NCBI RefSeq assembly: GCF_001306175.1
Contig: NZ_LGKN01000004.1
Location: 1-64,000 of the forward strand
Source: Ardenticatena maritima
GTDB taxonomy: Bacteria > Chloroflexota > Anaerolineae > Ardenticatenales > Ardenticatenaceae
Direction: 5' to 3'
DNA: 64,000 bases
A program made the translations under genes and the position numbers. The notes beneath the pieces were generated by a model, which saw only the letters and a list, made by a program, of their open reading frames with translations, was not told the DNA's origin and searched no databases. This document shows positions 35,301-44,191 of the stretch, piece by piece. Position 1 is the first letter of the stretch. Every line of letters begins with the position of its first letter.

Positions 35301-36899
35301 CAAGACGTGTTGGTCGGCGCTGGTGGATTCACCATCAGCTGCCATGTTTGCCAGCACGAAACCACCCGCACCACCGGCGCGCACGTTGGCGCCTTTTTGC
35401 ACACGCGCAATCTGACCGCGGTCACATACGACGATTTCGCCGTTGAAAGTCCCCGGAGCAAATGGCTGGAGACATTGAGCGTCGTCGGCGTCCGTGTCAC
35501 CGTCCCCGTCGTTATCATACCAGCCAGCGTACACAATCGGGGCAGGACCGTAGCCAGGCGTCACGCTCGTGCCATACAGGTCGGGCGGCGGCGTGCCTAC
35601 CGTGCCGGTCATGTTGATGAGAGCGTTGATCATCTTGCGGTTGTGGGTGCTTGCCCCCACGGAAATCATCCAGGGCGCATCGGCGGGCGAACCAATGGTC
35701 GATGGACCAGGGCCCGAGTTCCCAGCCGACGTCACCGGGACAATGCCGGCACTCCACGCCCCAAAGAAGGCTTGGGCGTCAGCGTCGTTCCAGGGGTCGC
35801 TCGATCCACCACCAATGGAGTAGTTGATAACATCAACACCGTCCACAACCGTCTGATCAATAGCCGCCACCAACGCTACACCAGCACAGCCCTCAGGACC
35901 ACAGGCGTCATACGCGACAATGTTGGCGTGCGGCGCCACACCTGAAATCTTGGTGAAAGCAAAGACTGGCGTCGGCGGATAGACGGGATCCGTTGCTGTC
36001 GTGGAGTAGAGCGTGGGCGAATAGACGACGTTCCCAGCGGCAGTGCTCGCCGTGTGGCTTCCGTGGCCGTCACCATCTTCGGGACCGTCGCTTTCATCGC
36101 CAACGGCATCGTGGAAGTCCCACACACCAATCAGCTTGTCATTACACACCCACTGCGGGTCATAGTTCGCATTGTTGGGATCACACCAGCCAACATAGTT
36201 GCCGGCTCCCCACGGGTTTGTGTGGTCGTATCCGTCGTCACCCACATCAGCAAACGAGGGGTGGTCCATGTTGATACCGGTGTCAATCACACCAACAATG
36301 ACGCCTTCACCCTTGTAGGCAAAGTCATTCCAAATGGTAGGCGCGCCAATCCACTCGGGTCCTGCATCGGTGAGCGGGTAGCGGTAGAAGTTGCGCTGCA
36401 CCATGCGCACACCGGGGACCTTGGCAACGGTCTCAGCCTCATCGGGGCTCAGACGAATGGCGAAACCGTTGAAAGCCACCTTGTAATCAAACAATTTCTC
36501 AACGTCGCGCCCCAACGCCTGTTCGATAGCGTTCAGCCGTTGGGCATGCAACGTATCCAGATACGCCAGGTACGCCTGGCTTGCGGGGCTGGTGACATCA
36601 AGTTTGCGCGCACCGGTCACGCTGTTCGCGGTGGGCGCCAACCCTTGAATGCCACCTTCATACAATGCAAGCGGGGGTTCCTTCATCTGGACGATATACC
36701 ATTCATCGCCCTTGGCATCCTTGGGCTGAATCACACGCCCTTCATCACCCAACGAAAACGGAGAAACGGGCTCGGCGGTTGCAGGCTCAAGCTGCAACTT
36801 TTCGCCTGCAGCGGGGGTTGGCTGTTCCGCTCGCACAACGGTAAAGACGGAGACCGCCGCCAGCAGGACAGCCAGCATTACAGCTATACGCGTTTTCAT
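32388..36899 (-). CDS. Very large secreted subtilisin-family (S8) serine protease
   Basis: The 1503-residue protein starts at ATG 36899 (GGGAGGAG upstream) with a signal peptide ending VVRAEQ. An I9-type propeptide region (~60-175) precedes the peptidase. The catalytic triad is complete: Asp in GVIDTGINMDHP (~205), His in GDGHGSHTAS (~285), Ser in SGTSMSSPHTAGSAAL (~625). A protease-associated domain is inserted (~430-560). After ~690 come beta-sandwich domains, including a pre-peptidase-like region, a DUF11-type repeat (NPNTLPEDLMYTITDTIPAG) and two more repeats near the end. There is no cell-wall sorting signal or anchor, so it is probably secreted or loosely bound. It probably degrades extracellular protein. 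Confidence 0.92.
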   Translation of the reverse strand: MKTRIAVMLAVLLAAVSVFTVVRAEQPTPAAGEKLQLEPATAEPVSPFSLGDEGRVIQPKDAKGDEWYIVQMKEPPLALYEGGIQGLAPTANSVTGARKLDVTSPASQAYLAYLDTLHAQRLNAIEQALGRDVEKLFDYKVAFNGFAIRLSPDEAETVAKVPGVRMVQRNFYRYPLTDAGPEWIGAPTIWNDFAYKGEGVIVGVIDTGINMDHPSFADVGDDGYDHTNPWGAGNYVGWCDPNNANYDPQWVCNDKLIGVWDFHDAVGDESDGPEDGDGHGSHTASTAAGNVVYSPTLYSTTATDPVYPPTPVFAFTKISGVAPHANIVAYDACGPEGCAGVALVAAIDQTVVDGVDVINYSIGGGSSDPWNDADAQAFFGAWSAGIVPVTSAGNSGPGPSTIGSPADAPWMISVGASTHNRKMINALINMTGTVGTPPPDLYGTSVTPGYGPAPIVYAGWYDNDGDGDTDADDAQCLQPFAPGTFNGEIVVCDRGQIARVQKGANVRAGGAGGFVLANMAADGESTSADQHVLPAVHLGYTASEQLRAWLSDPTGTYTATIMGTTLDLDPSNGDIMASFSSRGPDPATNDVIKPDVTNPGVSILAAYKTDGVSPEPEFAMISGTSMSSPHTAGSAALMRGLYPNWTPDEIKSALMLTADTTVLDSDETTPADPFDRGAGRVDLSMAPYVGFVLDETEANYVAANPSTGGDPRALNIASLADSACLQTCSWTRTLTSTLPITVDYGTSATIMSGTITVEPMTFTLPAGGTQIITVTVDVTGLPDGAWVFGQVDIMPIVTTQGVQVVGGHMPVAVLPTSGVLPDSVTVEARRNAGSYLMPDNISIEITDLTTTMYGPAKGTVETVSLVEDATNGDPYDDLSQVHWVTVTVPVSATRLVAEVFESEAPDVDLFVGTGSTPSEVTEQCKSTTSSFVEYCNIDDPQAGVWWILVQSWAGTGAADDITFSYAVVPGTDTMEMWVTGPMTVPAETPYDLRLYWDIPTLTEGDRYYAAFDVGSNPASPDDIGRVLVDLHRIEDDVQKTADRQVIGTGETATFTITVNPNTLPEDLMYTITDTIPAGLSLVPGSISVSSGTVMTSGNQIVWDLSMSKPGFTYTWTTSDDDPACAVPLSTLDGKPDAYLDLAAFGISADASFSGDTQVFSLSLSGDPANITYFGQPMPNTLYFTDDGFLAFDDPSVYTNPWINRPIPWPDDVNNLLALFWHDFVIQYDAANNYGVTIANLTSGGIPVAHIIEYDDVYEWGAITQTLDMQIFIERDPYAGPYDIIFAYDNISMAMPNWGTVGIENGDGTVGVAPFPYDDINLHDGMAICFDMEPLAQQATLTYQVTVDDGATPGVYTNTVTSTTDNPGSKVETTSASVTVPTYAVSLTPATQTMSAYPGDEVTYTLTLHNQGASTDSFTIQVVGNSWTATAPASVGPLAPGDSDTFNVVVTIPMSAQDGDMDTAAVLVYSQGATQPLDVSPVATAEITTVAKWYKLFAPLILNP

Positions 36900-37146
36900 G
36901 AAAACTCCTCCCGGTCTGGTCATTGACCTGTTGACAAATACGGGAAACTTGCAGAGGACGAGACGACAAAAAGACCGTCAACACAAGCAAGACGTTTGTG
37001 TGCGCTCTCACCTCCTTTCGTTCTGTGTAGCCTCTTTGCCACATGTATGTTGAACGGAACAGTGCAAAATGGGGAAAACTGAGACCGGTAGATTGGGCAA
37101 TGTGGTACTCTGGCAGCAACGCAAGGCAGGACCAGTACCACACGCC

Positions 37147-37174
37147 ATTATATCAGTGTGTTGAAGGGTGTCAA
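37147..37174 (-). promoter_or_regulatory. Consensus sigma-70 promoter of the subtilase gene
   Basis: -35 TTGACA (37169-37174), 16-bp spacer, -10 TATAAT (37147-37152): both hexamers match the consensus exactly. Transcription would give a ~240-nt leader before ATG 36899. The gene-free interval 36900-37257 holds this promoter, a stray strong Shine-Dalgarno-like sequence AAAGGAGGTG (about 37010-37020) with no usable start next to it, and the sigma-factor terminator. Confidence 0.85.
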
Positions 37175-37201
37175 TTCACTTGAAAACAGTTTGCCACCGC
37201 A

Positions 37202-37240
37202 AAATAAAAATGGGCTGCCATTTTCAGCAGCCCGTTTTTT
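37202..37240. terminator. Intrinsic terminator after the sigma factor gene
   Basis: Stem GGGCTGC (37212-37218) / GCAGCCC (37227-37233), eight-base loop. On the minus strand the stem is followed by a T-rich run; on the plus strand by seven T. It lies 25 bp after the sigma factor stop. Confidence 0.85.
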
Positions 37241-37257
37241 TGGACACCCATATGATT

Positions 37258-38463
37258 TCAAGGATTGAGGTAATCTTTCAGCCGGCGGCTCCGGCTGGGG
37301 TGGCGCAGTCGGCGCAGAGCTTCACCTTCAATCTGGCGGATACGTTCGCGTGTAAGCCCAAACTTTTGCCCCAGCTCTTCCAGCGTATGCGCGCGCCCAT
37401 CCACCAGCCCAAAGCGCAAGCGCAAAATACGCGCCTCGCGCGGGTCAATGGTACTCAGTGCACGTTCCAGCTCCTGGCGCAGTAACTTGTTGCTGGCGAC
37501 ATCCGTTGGGGCGGGCGAATCTTCATCTTCAATGAAAGCGCCCAATTCGCTGTCTCCATCTTCACCCACCGGCTTTTCCAGGCTCAACGGGCGGCGGCTG
37601 ATACGCAACATCCAGCGTACTTTTTGAGGTGAAATGTCCATCGCTTCGGCAATTTCTTGCGGCGTCGGTTCGCGGCCCAGCTTTTGCTCCAATTCACGGC
37701 TCACGCCATACAACTTGCGAATCCGATCGCTCATGTGAACCGGCACGCGGATGGTACGCCCCTGGTCGGCAATCGCACGTGTAATCGCCTGGCGAATCCA
37801 CCATGTGGCATACGTGCTGAACTTGTACCCACGTTTGTAGTCGAACTTGTCCACCGCACGCATCAAACCCAGGTTGCCTTCCTGAATCAGGTCGAGGAAG
37901 GGCACACCCTGGTTCATGTACCGCTTGGCAATGCTCACCACCAACCGCGAGTTTGCCTTGATGAGGTGATCGCGCGCCATCTCACCCAAACGCACAAGGC
38001 GTTCCAGCTGCGCTTTTTCAATATCATCAGCGTATTCACCCGCTTCCAGGCGTTCGCGCGCCATGCGGCCGGCTTCCATCTGCTTCGCCAATTCGACTTC
38101 CTGCTCAGCAGTCAACAGCGGCACGCTCCCGACTTCGCGCAGGTACAGGCTGACTGTGTCTTCAATATCAATGCCTGAAAGGTCATACACCGGCGTTTCC
38201 GGCACAGCCGATTCCATATCCATCTGCAGCTCATTCCAGGAAGCAGGCGTTTGCCGCGCCATTTCGGCTTTGGCTTCTTCCTCGGTCTGAAAAACGCGAA
38301 TGCCCTCTTCTTCGAGCAACTCAAAAATTTCATCAAGCTGGCTCAAGGCTTCTTCCGCCTCAGGAAACACATCCAACAGCTCATTGGCGGTCACATAGCC
38401 GCGCTCGCGCGCTTTTTCGAGCAAGGCTTTGGCGCTTTGAATTTGTTCTTGCACCGTATTCAC
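37258..38463 (-). CDS. rpoD: Primary RNA polymerase sigma factor (sigma-70, RpoD/SigA)
   Basis: The 401-residue protein directs core RNA polymerase to housekeeping promoters. GTG 38463 is chosen because TAGGAGGTG lies 6 bases upstream and the residues before it are hydrophobic nonsense. Visible regions are 1.1-like N-terminus (~1-100), 1.2 ([17 protein letters not shown]), 2.1-2.4 ([39 protein letters not shown]), 3 ([15 protein letters not shown]), and 4.1-4.2 ([30 protein letters not shown]). All residues for -10 and -35 recognition are in place. The consensus-like promoters found across the window fit this factor. Confidence 0.95.
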   Translation of the reverse strand: MNTVQEQIQSAKALLEKARERGYVTANELLDVFPEAEEALSQLDEIFELLEEEGIRVFQTEEEAKAEMARQTPASWNELQMDMESAVPETPVYDLSGIDIEDTVSLYLREVGSVPLLTAEQEVELAKQMEAGRMARERLEAGEYADDIEKAQLERLVRLGEMARDHLIKANSRLVVSIAKRYMNQGVPFLDLIQEGNLGLMRAVDKFDYKRGYKFSTYATWWIRQAITRAIADQGRTIRVPVHMSDRIRKLYGVSRELEQKLGREPTPQEIAEAMDISPQKVRWMLRISRRPLSLEKPVGEDGDSELGAFIEDEDSPAPTDVASNKLLRQELERALSTIDPREARILRLRFGLVDGRAHTLEELGQKFGLTRERIRQIEGEALRRLRHPSRSRRLKDYLNP

Positions 38464-38486
38464 TGAAACACCTCCTACACAAAGAA

Positions 38487-38523
38487 CCAGCGCCACAGAG
38501 ATGAACAATACTCCTGGCGCTGG
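38487..38523 (-). promoter_or_regulatory. Hairpin in the rpoD leader
   Basis: CCAGCGCCA and TGGCGCTGG pair over 9 bp around a 19-base loop, 10-12 bases upstream of the Shine-Dalgarno of rpoD and downstream of its promoter. On the transcript it is followed by TTCTTTG, so it could act as weak attenuator or as a translation-control stem. The role is unproven. Confidence 0.4.
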
Positions 38524-38604
38524 CGTTGCATGGTCTGCGAGCAAATCAGGGAGAAAGCTTTTTTCAAGAAACAAAAATCCTTTCCGGAACGGCTACCGCG
38601 TGAG

Positions 38605-38634
38605 ATTATATCATATCAAAAGAAGCGTTGTCAA
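38605..38634 (-). promoter_or_regulatory. Consensus sigma-70 promoter of rpoD
   Basis: -35 TTGACA (38629-38634), 18-bp spacer, -10 TATAAT (38605-38610), giving a leader of about 135 nt. The rest of the 38464-38885 gap is A+T-rich DNA with the divergent MFS promoter. Confidence 0.8.
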
Positions 38635-38827
38635 CCCCTTTTGTGAAAAATGGAACTCTTTCATATTTTTTGCTTTGAAATGATATTTTACTAAACGCAA
38701 CAACCTATTTATGCTTTATCTTTTTAGCAGAAAACAACGATAACAACACAATCATTTCGAGCGCATCTCCCTTCTCTGCCACCATCAACAGCGCGTACTG
38801 ACACGCATCCGCAAAATGCGGCGCTAT

Positions 38828-38855
38828 TTGTCGCCCCTCAAAAGCCTTGTATGAT
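38828..38855 (+). promoter_or_regulatory. Possible promoter of the MFS gene
   Basis: TTGTCG (38828-38833), 16-bp spacer, TATGAT (38850-38855), 30 bp before ATG 38886. Confidence 0.4.
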
Positions 38856-38885
38856 GTCGACAAAAACTTAGCAAGGGAAACTATC

Positions 38886-40172
38886 ATGCGCGCAAAACGG
38901 CTATTTGGCACTGAACCGTGGCATCGCACCCTGGCGATTGCCTTCCTTGCGCAACTCATGGCGGGGCTGGGGTTTTCTCTGGTCTTTCCCTTTCTCCCGC
39001 TCTACGTGCAATATCTGGGTATCCGTACCAGCGGCAGTGTGGAGTTTTGGTCGGGGATTGTTTTTGCGGTACAAGCCTTCACGATGATGCTCAGCGCCCC
39101 CGTGTGGGGGAGCCTGGCCGACCGCTATGGGCGCAAACTCATGGTCCAACGTGCAACCTTCGGCGGGGCGGTCATTCTCCTGGCGATGGGGTTTGCCCGC
39201 TCCGCAGAAGAATTGGCCATTCTCCGCGCCATCCAGGGGCTGATTACCGGCACCGTCACCGCCACCATTGCGCTGGTGGCCGCCGCCACGCCGCGCAAGC
39301 ACAGCGGCTTTGCGCTTGGATTGCTGCAAGTGGCGCTTTGGGCAGGCATCGCCGTCGGTCCCGTCATTGGCGGCGTCATGGCTGATACGGTCGGCTTTCG
39401 CGCCACGTTCATCCTCACGTCCACCTTGCTCTTTCTGGCCGGCGTGCTGGTGCATTTCGGCATTCACGAACCGCCACGCACACCACAACCCACAGAAGCG
39501 CGCCCCAGCCTGCTGCAAAGTTGGCGCGAGGTGCTCCATTTGCCCGGCGTGCTGCCGACCTTTGTCGTGCGTTTCCTCAACAATGTAAGCCGCATGTCCG
39601 TGATGCCCCTGCTTCCGCTCTTCGTTCAATCACTGATGAGCAACAGCAACGCCGTCGGCACGATGACGGGGCTGGTCAGCGGTATCGGTTCGGCAATGAG
39701 CACATTGAGCGCTGTTGTGTTAGGGCGTGTGGGCGACAAAGTCGGGCACAAGCGCGTGCTGGTGTTTGCCGCCATACTGGCCGCCGCCGGCTATGTGCCG
39801 CAAGCACTGGTGACATCACCCTGGCAGTTGATTCTGCTCAATGGCATTACCGGCGCTGCGGTGGGGGGGATTTTGCCGGCCTTGGGGGCGTTGCTGGCGC
39901 AATACAGCCCACCCGGCCACGAGGGTGCGGTCTATGGGCTGGATGCTTCGGTCGGTTCAGCGGGGCGCACGGTGGCGCCCATCGTCGGTTCAGCCATTGC
40001 CATGTGGTTTGGCATTCGCGCGACGTTTGTTTTTGCGGGCGCTGTTTTTGCGCTGGCGGCGCTTCTGGCGCTCCGATTGCCGCCGCCATCCGAAGAAATG
40101 GTTGAAGAAGAGGAAGGGGTGGAAAAAGAAATCGAGAAGGCGACTGCAACCCTGCGACCGCTGGCGCGCTAA
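38886..40172 (+). CDS. MFS-family drug/metabolite exporter
   Basis: The 428-residue protein has about 12 membrane helices. Motif A of the major facilitator superfamily is present between helices 2 and 3 (GSLADRYGRKLMVQR), and a partial copy appears in the second half (GRVGDKVGHKRVLV). The opening LAIAFLAQLMAGLGFSLVFPFLPLYVQ and the motif spacing resemble the multidrug-resistance DHA1 group (MdtG/TetA type). It ends in an acidic tail (EEMVEEEEGVEKE). ATG 38886 follows AAGGGAAACTATC. The gene overlaps the convergent glycosyltransferase stop by 4 bp. The substrate is unknown. Confidence 0.85.
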   Translation: MRAKRLFGTEPWHRTLAIAFLAQLMAGLGFSLVFPFLPLYVQYLGIRTSGSVEFWSGIVFAVQAFTMMLSAPVWGSLADRYGRKLMVQRATFGGAVILLAMGFARSAEELAILRAIQGLITGTVTATIALVAAATPRKHSGFALGLLQVALWAGIAVGPVIGGVMADTVGFRATFILTSTLLFLAGVLVHFGIHEPPRTPQPTEARPSLLQSWREVLHLPGVLPTFVVRFLNNVSRMSVMPLLPLFVQSLMSNSNAVGTMTGLVSGIGSAMSTLSAVVLGRVGDKVGHKRVLVFAAILAAAGYVPQALVTSPWQLILLNGITGAAVGGILPALGALLAQYSPPGHEGAVYGLDASVGSAGRTVAPIVGSAIAMWFGIRATFVFAGAVFALAALLALRLPPPSEEMVEEEEGVEKEIEKATATLRPLAR

Positions 40173-40933
40173 GCCCCGCCCTGTTGCTGGCGTTGCCAGA
40201 CAAGCCGCACCACCTCCCATTCAAACCAGGCCATCGCCAGGCTCAATTGCAAGCCCAGCAAGCCATCGCGCCAGCCCTGCCAGCGCACATAACGCCGCCA
40301 AAACCCGCGCAATGGTTGCAAGAAGAAGGTACGCACGCGCACGCGCCGCCCTTCGATCACCCACCGCTCGGCTTCATACCGGGCGTAGGCGGCTTGCTTG
40401 GCGAAAAATTCACGCCATGAGTCGTAGTTCAAGTGCACAAGCGGCGTTTGCAAATAACCGGTTTCGCCATCCACAGCCGCCACTTCATGTACCACCTCGG
40501 TGGTGTCGTAATGCGCGTGCCCCTTTTTCAACAATCGCAACTGGTAATCGGGCGCCCAGCCTGTGTAGCGGACTTCCTTCCCCCAAAAGAAATTGCGCCG
40601 CGGCACCCACCACCCCACTTCGGGGCGCTGGCTGCGCACGACGGCTTGCACCTCTTCCGCCAGCGCAGGGGGAACGCGCTCGTCGGCGTCCACAAAAAAG
40701 ACCCACGCGCCACGCGCCATCTCCAACGCCGCCTGGCGCTGGTCGCCGAAGTGGGTGAAGGGGCGTTGTTCCACCCGCACCCCCGCCGCGCGGGCAATGT
40801 CGAGCGTGCGGTCGGTGCTGCCGCTATCCAACACCATCACTTCATCCGCCCACCCCAGCGTTTCCAGGCAACCGGGCAAGTGGCGTTCTTCATTGCGCGT
40901 CAATACCACCACGCTGATTGTCGGCTGCGGCAT
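40169..40933 (-). CDS. Family 2 glycosyltransferase (WaaE/KdtX-like)
   Basis: The 254-residue protein opens with the GT2 nucleotide-sugar fold (ISVVVLTRNEERHLPGCLETL), followed by VMVLDSGSTDRTLDIA and the metal-binding DxD region FFVDADERV. The stretch WWVPRRNFFWGKEVRYTGW, then YQLRLLKKGHAHY and VVHEV, is typical of the WaaE/KdtX subgroup, which adds a sugar (glucose in known cases) to envelope glycans. The C-terminus has amphipathic helices that may touch the membrane. It lies 3 bp after the next glycosyltransferase gene and is probably co-transcribed with it. Confidence 0.88.
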   Translation of the reverse strand: MPQPTISVVVLTRNEERHLPGCLETLGWADEVMVLDSGSTDRTLDIARAAGVRVEQRPFTHFGDQRQAALEMARGAWVFFVDADERVPPALAEEVQAVVRSQRPEVGWWVPRRNFFWGKEVRYTGWAPDYQLRLLKKGHAHYDTTEVVHEVAAVDGETGYLQTPLVHLNYDSWREFFAKQAAYARYEAERWVIEGRRVRVRTFFLQPLRGFWRRYVRWQGWRDGLLGLQLSLAMAWFEWEVVRLVWQRQQQGGA

Positions 40934-40936
40934 GGG

Positions 40937-41821
40937 CTATCCTCCACGCGCACGCTGTTTTTGCCACGCCAACCCCACCGCCACCAATGCGCGCACCAGC
41001 CACACGTAGGGGCGCGGGGCAAACTTGGTGTAGTAGCGTAAGCGGCTCCGCCACAAGGCGCGAAACATCTCTTCGCGAAACTGGCGAGTGCTTTGCCCCT
41101 CGTGGTGAATCACCAGCGCCGTGGGCACCAGTTGCAACCGCCAGCCAGCCTGTTTCATGCGGCGGCACCAATCCAACTCTTCCACGTACATGAAATAGCC
41201 TTCATCGAGCAAGCCCACCTGCTGAATGGCTTCGCGCCGCACCATGAGCGCCGCGCCCAACACCATGTCCACGTCGAACGGTTTGCCCTGCTCGTACCAC
41301 GCCCGCGGATACCGCCCGTTGAGGCGCGTTTCGTAGAGCCGCGCCGGAAGCGGGAACAGGTCGAAGGCGATTTGAAGCAAGCCGGGAAAGGCAAATGCGC
41401 CATGCTGAAAACGCCCGTCGCCGTACTGCAAACGTGGTCCCACCGCCGCTACATCGGGATGCGCACGCAAATGCGCCAGCAACTGTGCGGGGGCGTTGCC
41501 CACCGTTTCCGTATCGGGATTGAGCAGCCAGACCGCTTCGGGCAGCGCGTCGCCGTGGGGAAACCCCAGGTGGCGCAACGCCAGGTTGTTGGCGCGTGCA
41601 AACCCCAAATTTTCACCCGGTTCCAGCAGTTCAACGTCGGGGAAGGTGCGCCGCACCATCTCGGCGCTCCCATCGTGGCTGGCGTTGTCCACAACAATGA
41701 TGCGCGCATGTGATGGACCATGCGCGTGCAGGCTGGTTTGCAGGCTGGCAATAGCGCGCTGAAGCAGGTCGCGTGTGTTGTACGAAACAATGATGACGGC
41801 TAATTCCGGTGGGTTCGCCAT
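40937..41821 (-). CDS. Family 2 glycosyltransferase (rhamnosyltransferase-like)
   Basis: The 294-residue protein has the GT-A opening AVIIVSYNTRDLLQRAI, IVVDNASHDGSAEMV, NLGFARANN, and the DxD-type WLLNPDTET. The later segment MVRREAIQQVGLLDEGYFMYVEELDWCRRM is the hallmark of WbbL-type rhamnosyltransferases and relatives. A basic C-terminus follows. It would build a surface polysaccharide at the cytoplasmic face. It is the upstream gene of a pair with the WaaE-like gene; a stem-loop terminator of mdh lies just before it. Confidence 0.88.
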   Translation of the reverse strand: MANPPELAVIIVSYNTRDLLQRAIASLQTSLHAHGPSHARIIVVDNASHDGSAEMVRRTFPDVELLEPGENLGFARANNLALRHLGFPHGDALPEAVWLLNPDTETVGNAPAQLLAHLRAHPDVAAVGPRLQYGDGRFQHGAFAFPGLLQIAFDLFPLPARLYETRLNGRYPRAWYEQGKPFDVDMVLGAALMVRREAIQQVGLLDEGYFMYVEELDWCRRMKQAGWRLQLVPTALVIHHEGQSTRQFREEMFRALWRSRLRYYTKFAPRPYVWLVRALVAVGLAWQKQRARGG

Positions 41822-41846
41822 GTGTGTTCATTCACCCCCATAGGTT

Positions 41847-41886
41847 CACAAAACAAAGGTGGGGAGTGCCGCTCACACTCCCCACC
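41847..41886 (-). terminator. Intrinsic terminator of mdh
   Basis: A perfect 11-bp stem GGTGGGGAGTG / CACTCCCCACC with a seven-base loop (41858-41886), followed on the minus strand by a T-rich run TTTGTTTTG. It lies 19 bp beyond the mdh stop. Confidence 0.88.
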
Positions 41887-41904
41887 GCGTGCAGGCAGGC
41901 GCGT

Positions 41905-42894
<990 letters not shown>

Positions 42895-42962
42895 CGTTCG
42901 CCTCCTTAGGGGTTGGTTCCGCGTGCGTCTTGCACGTTTTTTGTTTGTGAACTGGCGGCCGT

Positions 42963-42991
42963 ATCATACCGTTGAGCGAAAAGATTGGCAA
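42963..42991 (-). promoter_or_regulatory. Predicted promoter of mdh
   Basis: -35 TTGCCA (42986-42991), 17-bp spacer, -10 TATGAT (42963-42968), about 70 bp before the ATG. Both hexamers match five of six consensus bases. Confidence 0.75.
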
Positions 42992-43018
42992 TTCGTGAAA
43001 GGTTGCACAAAGCCACAT

Positions 43019-44191
43019 TCACGCCACATCGGCCACGTGGGCGATGACAAATTTCAGGTAGCGCCCTTCGGGAAAATGGGGCGGCACTGGGTGGTCGAGT
43101 GGTTGGCCGGCGTCGTGCAGAATGCGCAAGCGACGCCCCGCCTTGGCGGCGGCGGTTGCCAGCATGTTGAGGAAATCGGCATGCGAAACCTGCGCGGTGC
43201 AACTGGACGAGACCAGCAGACCACCGGGGGGAATGAGGTTGAGCGCCAGAGCGTTCAGGCGGGTGTAGGCGCGGATGGCTTTGTGGCGCTGGTTCTTGCT
43301 GCGTGCGAAACTTGGGGGGTCGAGTACGACCACGTCGAATGTGCGCCCTTCACGGGCGTACTGTTCGAGCAGGTCGAACACATCGGCACGGGTGAAGGCG
43401 TGCGCGTCGGGGTCAAGCCCGTTGAGGGCGAAGGTGCGGCGGGCGTCTTCCAGCGCGTTGGCGGCAACGTCCACACTTTCGACGAAACGCGCGCCCCCCA
43501 ACGCCGCCGCTAATGAAAACCCCCCGTTGTAGGCGAAGCAATTGAGCACCCGTTTGCCGCCGCACCAGCGCATGAGTTCGCGCCGATTTTCGCGCTGGTC
43601 CAGAAAGAGGCCGGTTTTCTGCCCGTGGAGCAAGTTGGCGTACATGTGCCAGCCGTTTTCGAGCACCACGAGTTCATCCGGTGGGCGCTGCCCCCAATGC
43701 ACATGCCAGCGCGGTTCGCCAAATTCATCTTCCTGTCGCTCGGCGATACCGTCAACGGGAGCAACGCGCCGCAACGCTGCCACCACCCACGGGACAAGTT
43801 TGCGCACGCTATCGGTGTAGGTGCGCAAAATGGCGTGGCGGTCGTAGAGGTCTACCACGATGCCGGGCAAGCCGTCGCTTTCGCCGTAGAGCCAGCGGTA
43901 GGCATTCGTGTCGCCCCGTGCGCGCAACGGTGCGCGAACATCCCAGGCTTCGCGCACACGCGCTTCAACCCATGCTATATCGGGAATGGTGTGGCGCGAA
44001 AAAAGGCGCACGGCAATCGGTCCATGCGCGTCCCAAATGCCGTAGGCGGCGACATTGCCCGCGCTGACACGCACCCAACTCCCGTTTTTCAGGTAGGTGT
44101 TGGGCGGAATGTGGTCGCGGTAAATCCAGGGATGCCCACTCAACAAGGCTGGTTTCAAATCGGCGGGAAGGCGAATCTCGCGAATGCTCAT
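43019..44191 (-). CDS. rlmI: 23S rRNA m5C methyltransferase, RlmI-like
   Basis: RlmI methylates C1962 of 23S rRNA in E. coli. The 390-residue protein has an N-terminal PUA-type domain (~1-75, SGHPWIYRDHI), a central beta domain with LPGIVVDLYDRHAILR, and a class I methyltransferase domain (NCFAYNGGFSLAAA for SAM, VVLDPPSFARSK as motif IV). A Cys follows in SSSCTAQVSH, where the family has its catalytic or conserved Cys. ATG 44191 overlaps the upstream patatin-like stop by 4 bp; the frame extends much farther upstream but in shadow of that gene. Confidence 0.88.
   Translation of the reverse strand: MSIREIRLPADLKPALLSGHPWIYRDHIPPNTYLKNGSWVRVSAGNVAAYGIWDAHGPIAVRLFSRHTIPDIAWVEARVREAWDVRAPLRARGDTNAYRWLYGESDGLPGIVVDLYDRHAILRTYTDSVRKLVPWVVAALRRVAPVDGIAERQEDEFGEPRWHVHWGQRPPDELVVLENGWHMYANLLHGQKTGLFLDQRENRRELMRWCGGKRVLNCFAYNGGFSLAAALGGARFVESVDVAANALEDARRTFALNGLDPDAHAFTRADVFDLLEQYAREGRTFDVVVLDPPSFARSKNQRHKAIRAYTRLNALALNLIPPGGLLVSSSCTAQVSHADFLNMLATAAAKAGRRLRILHDAGQPLDHPVPPHFPEGRYLKFVIAHVADVA

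Noticed and set aside
34254-35945. 563-codon plus-strand frame opposite the subtilase
   Set aside because: It is antisense to the catalytic part of an intact protease, with no motif of its own.
36787-37143. Minus frame through the subtilase leader that could use the AAAGGAGGTG site
   Set aside because: It overlaps the signal peptide in another frame and gives a Cys/Arg-rich product with no plausible fold; no start codon sits at proper distance.
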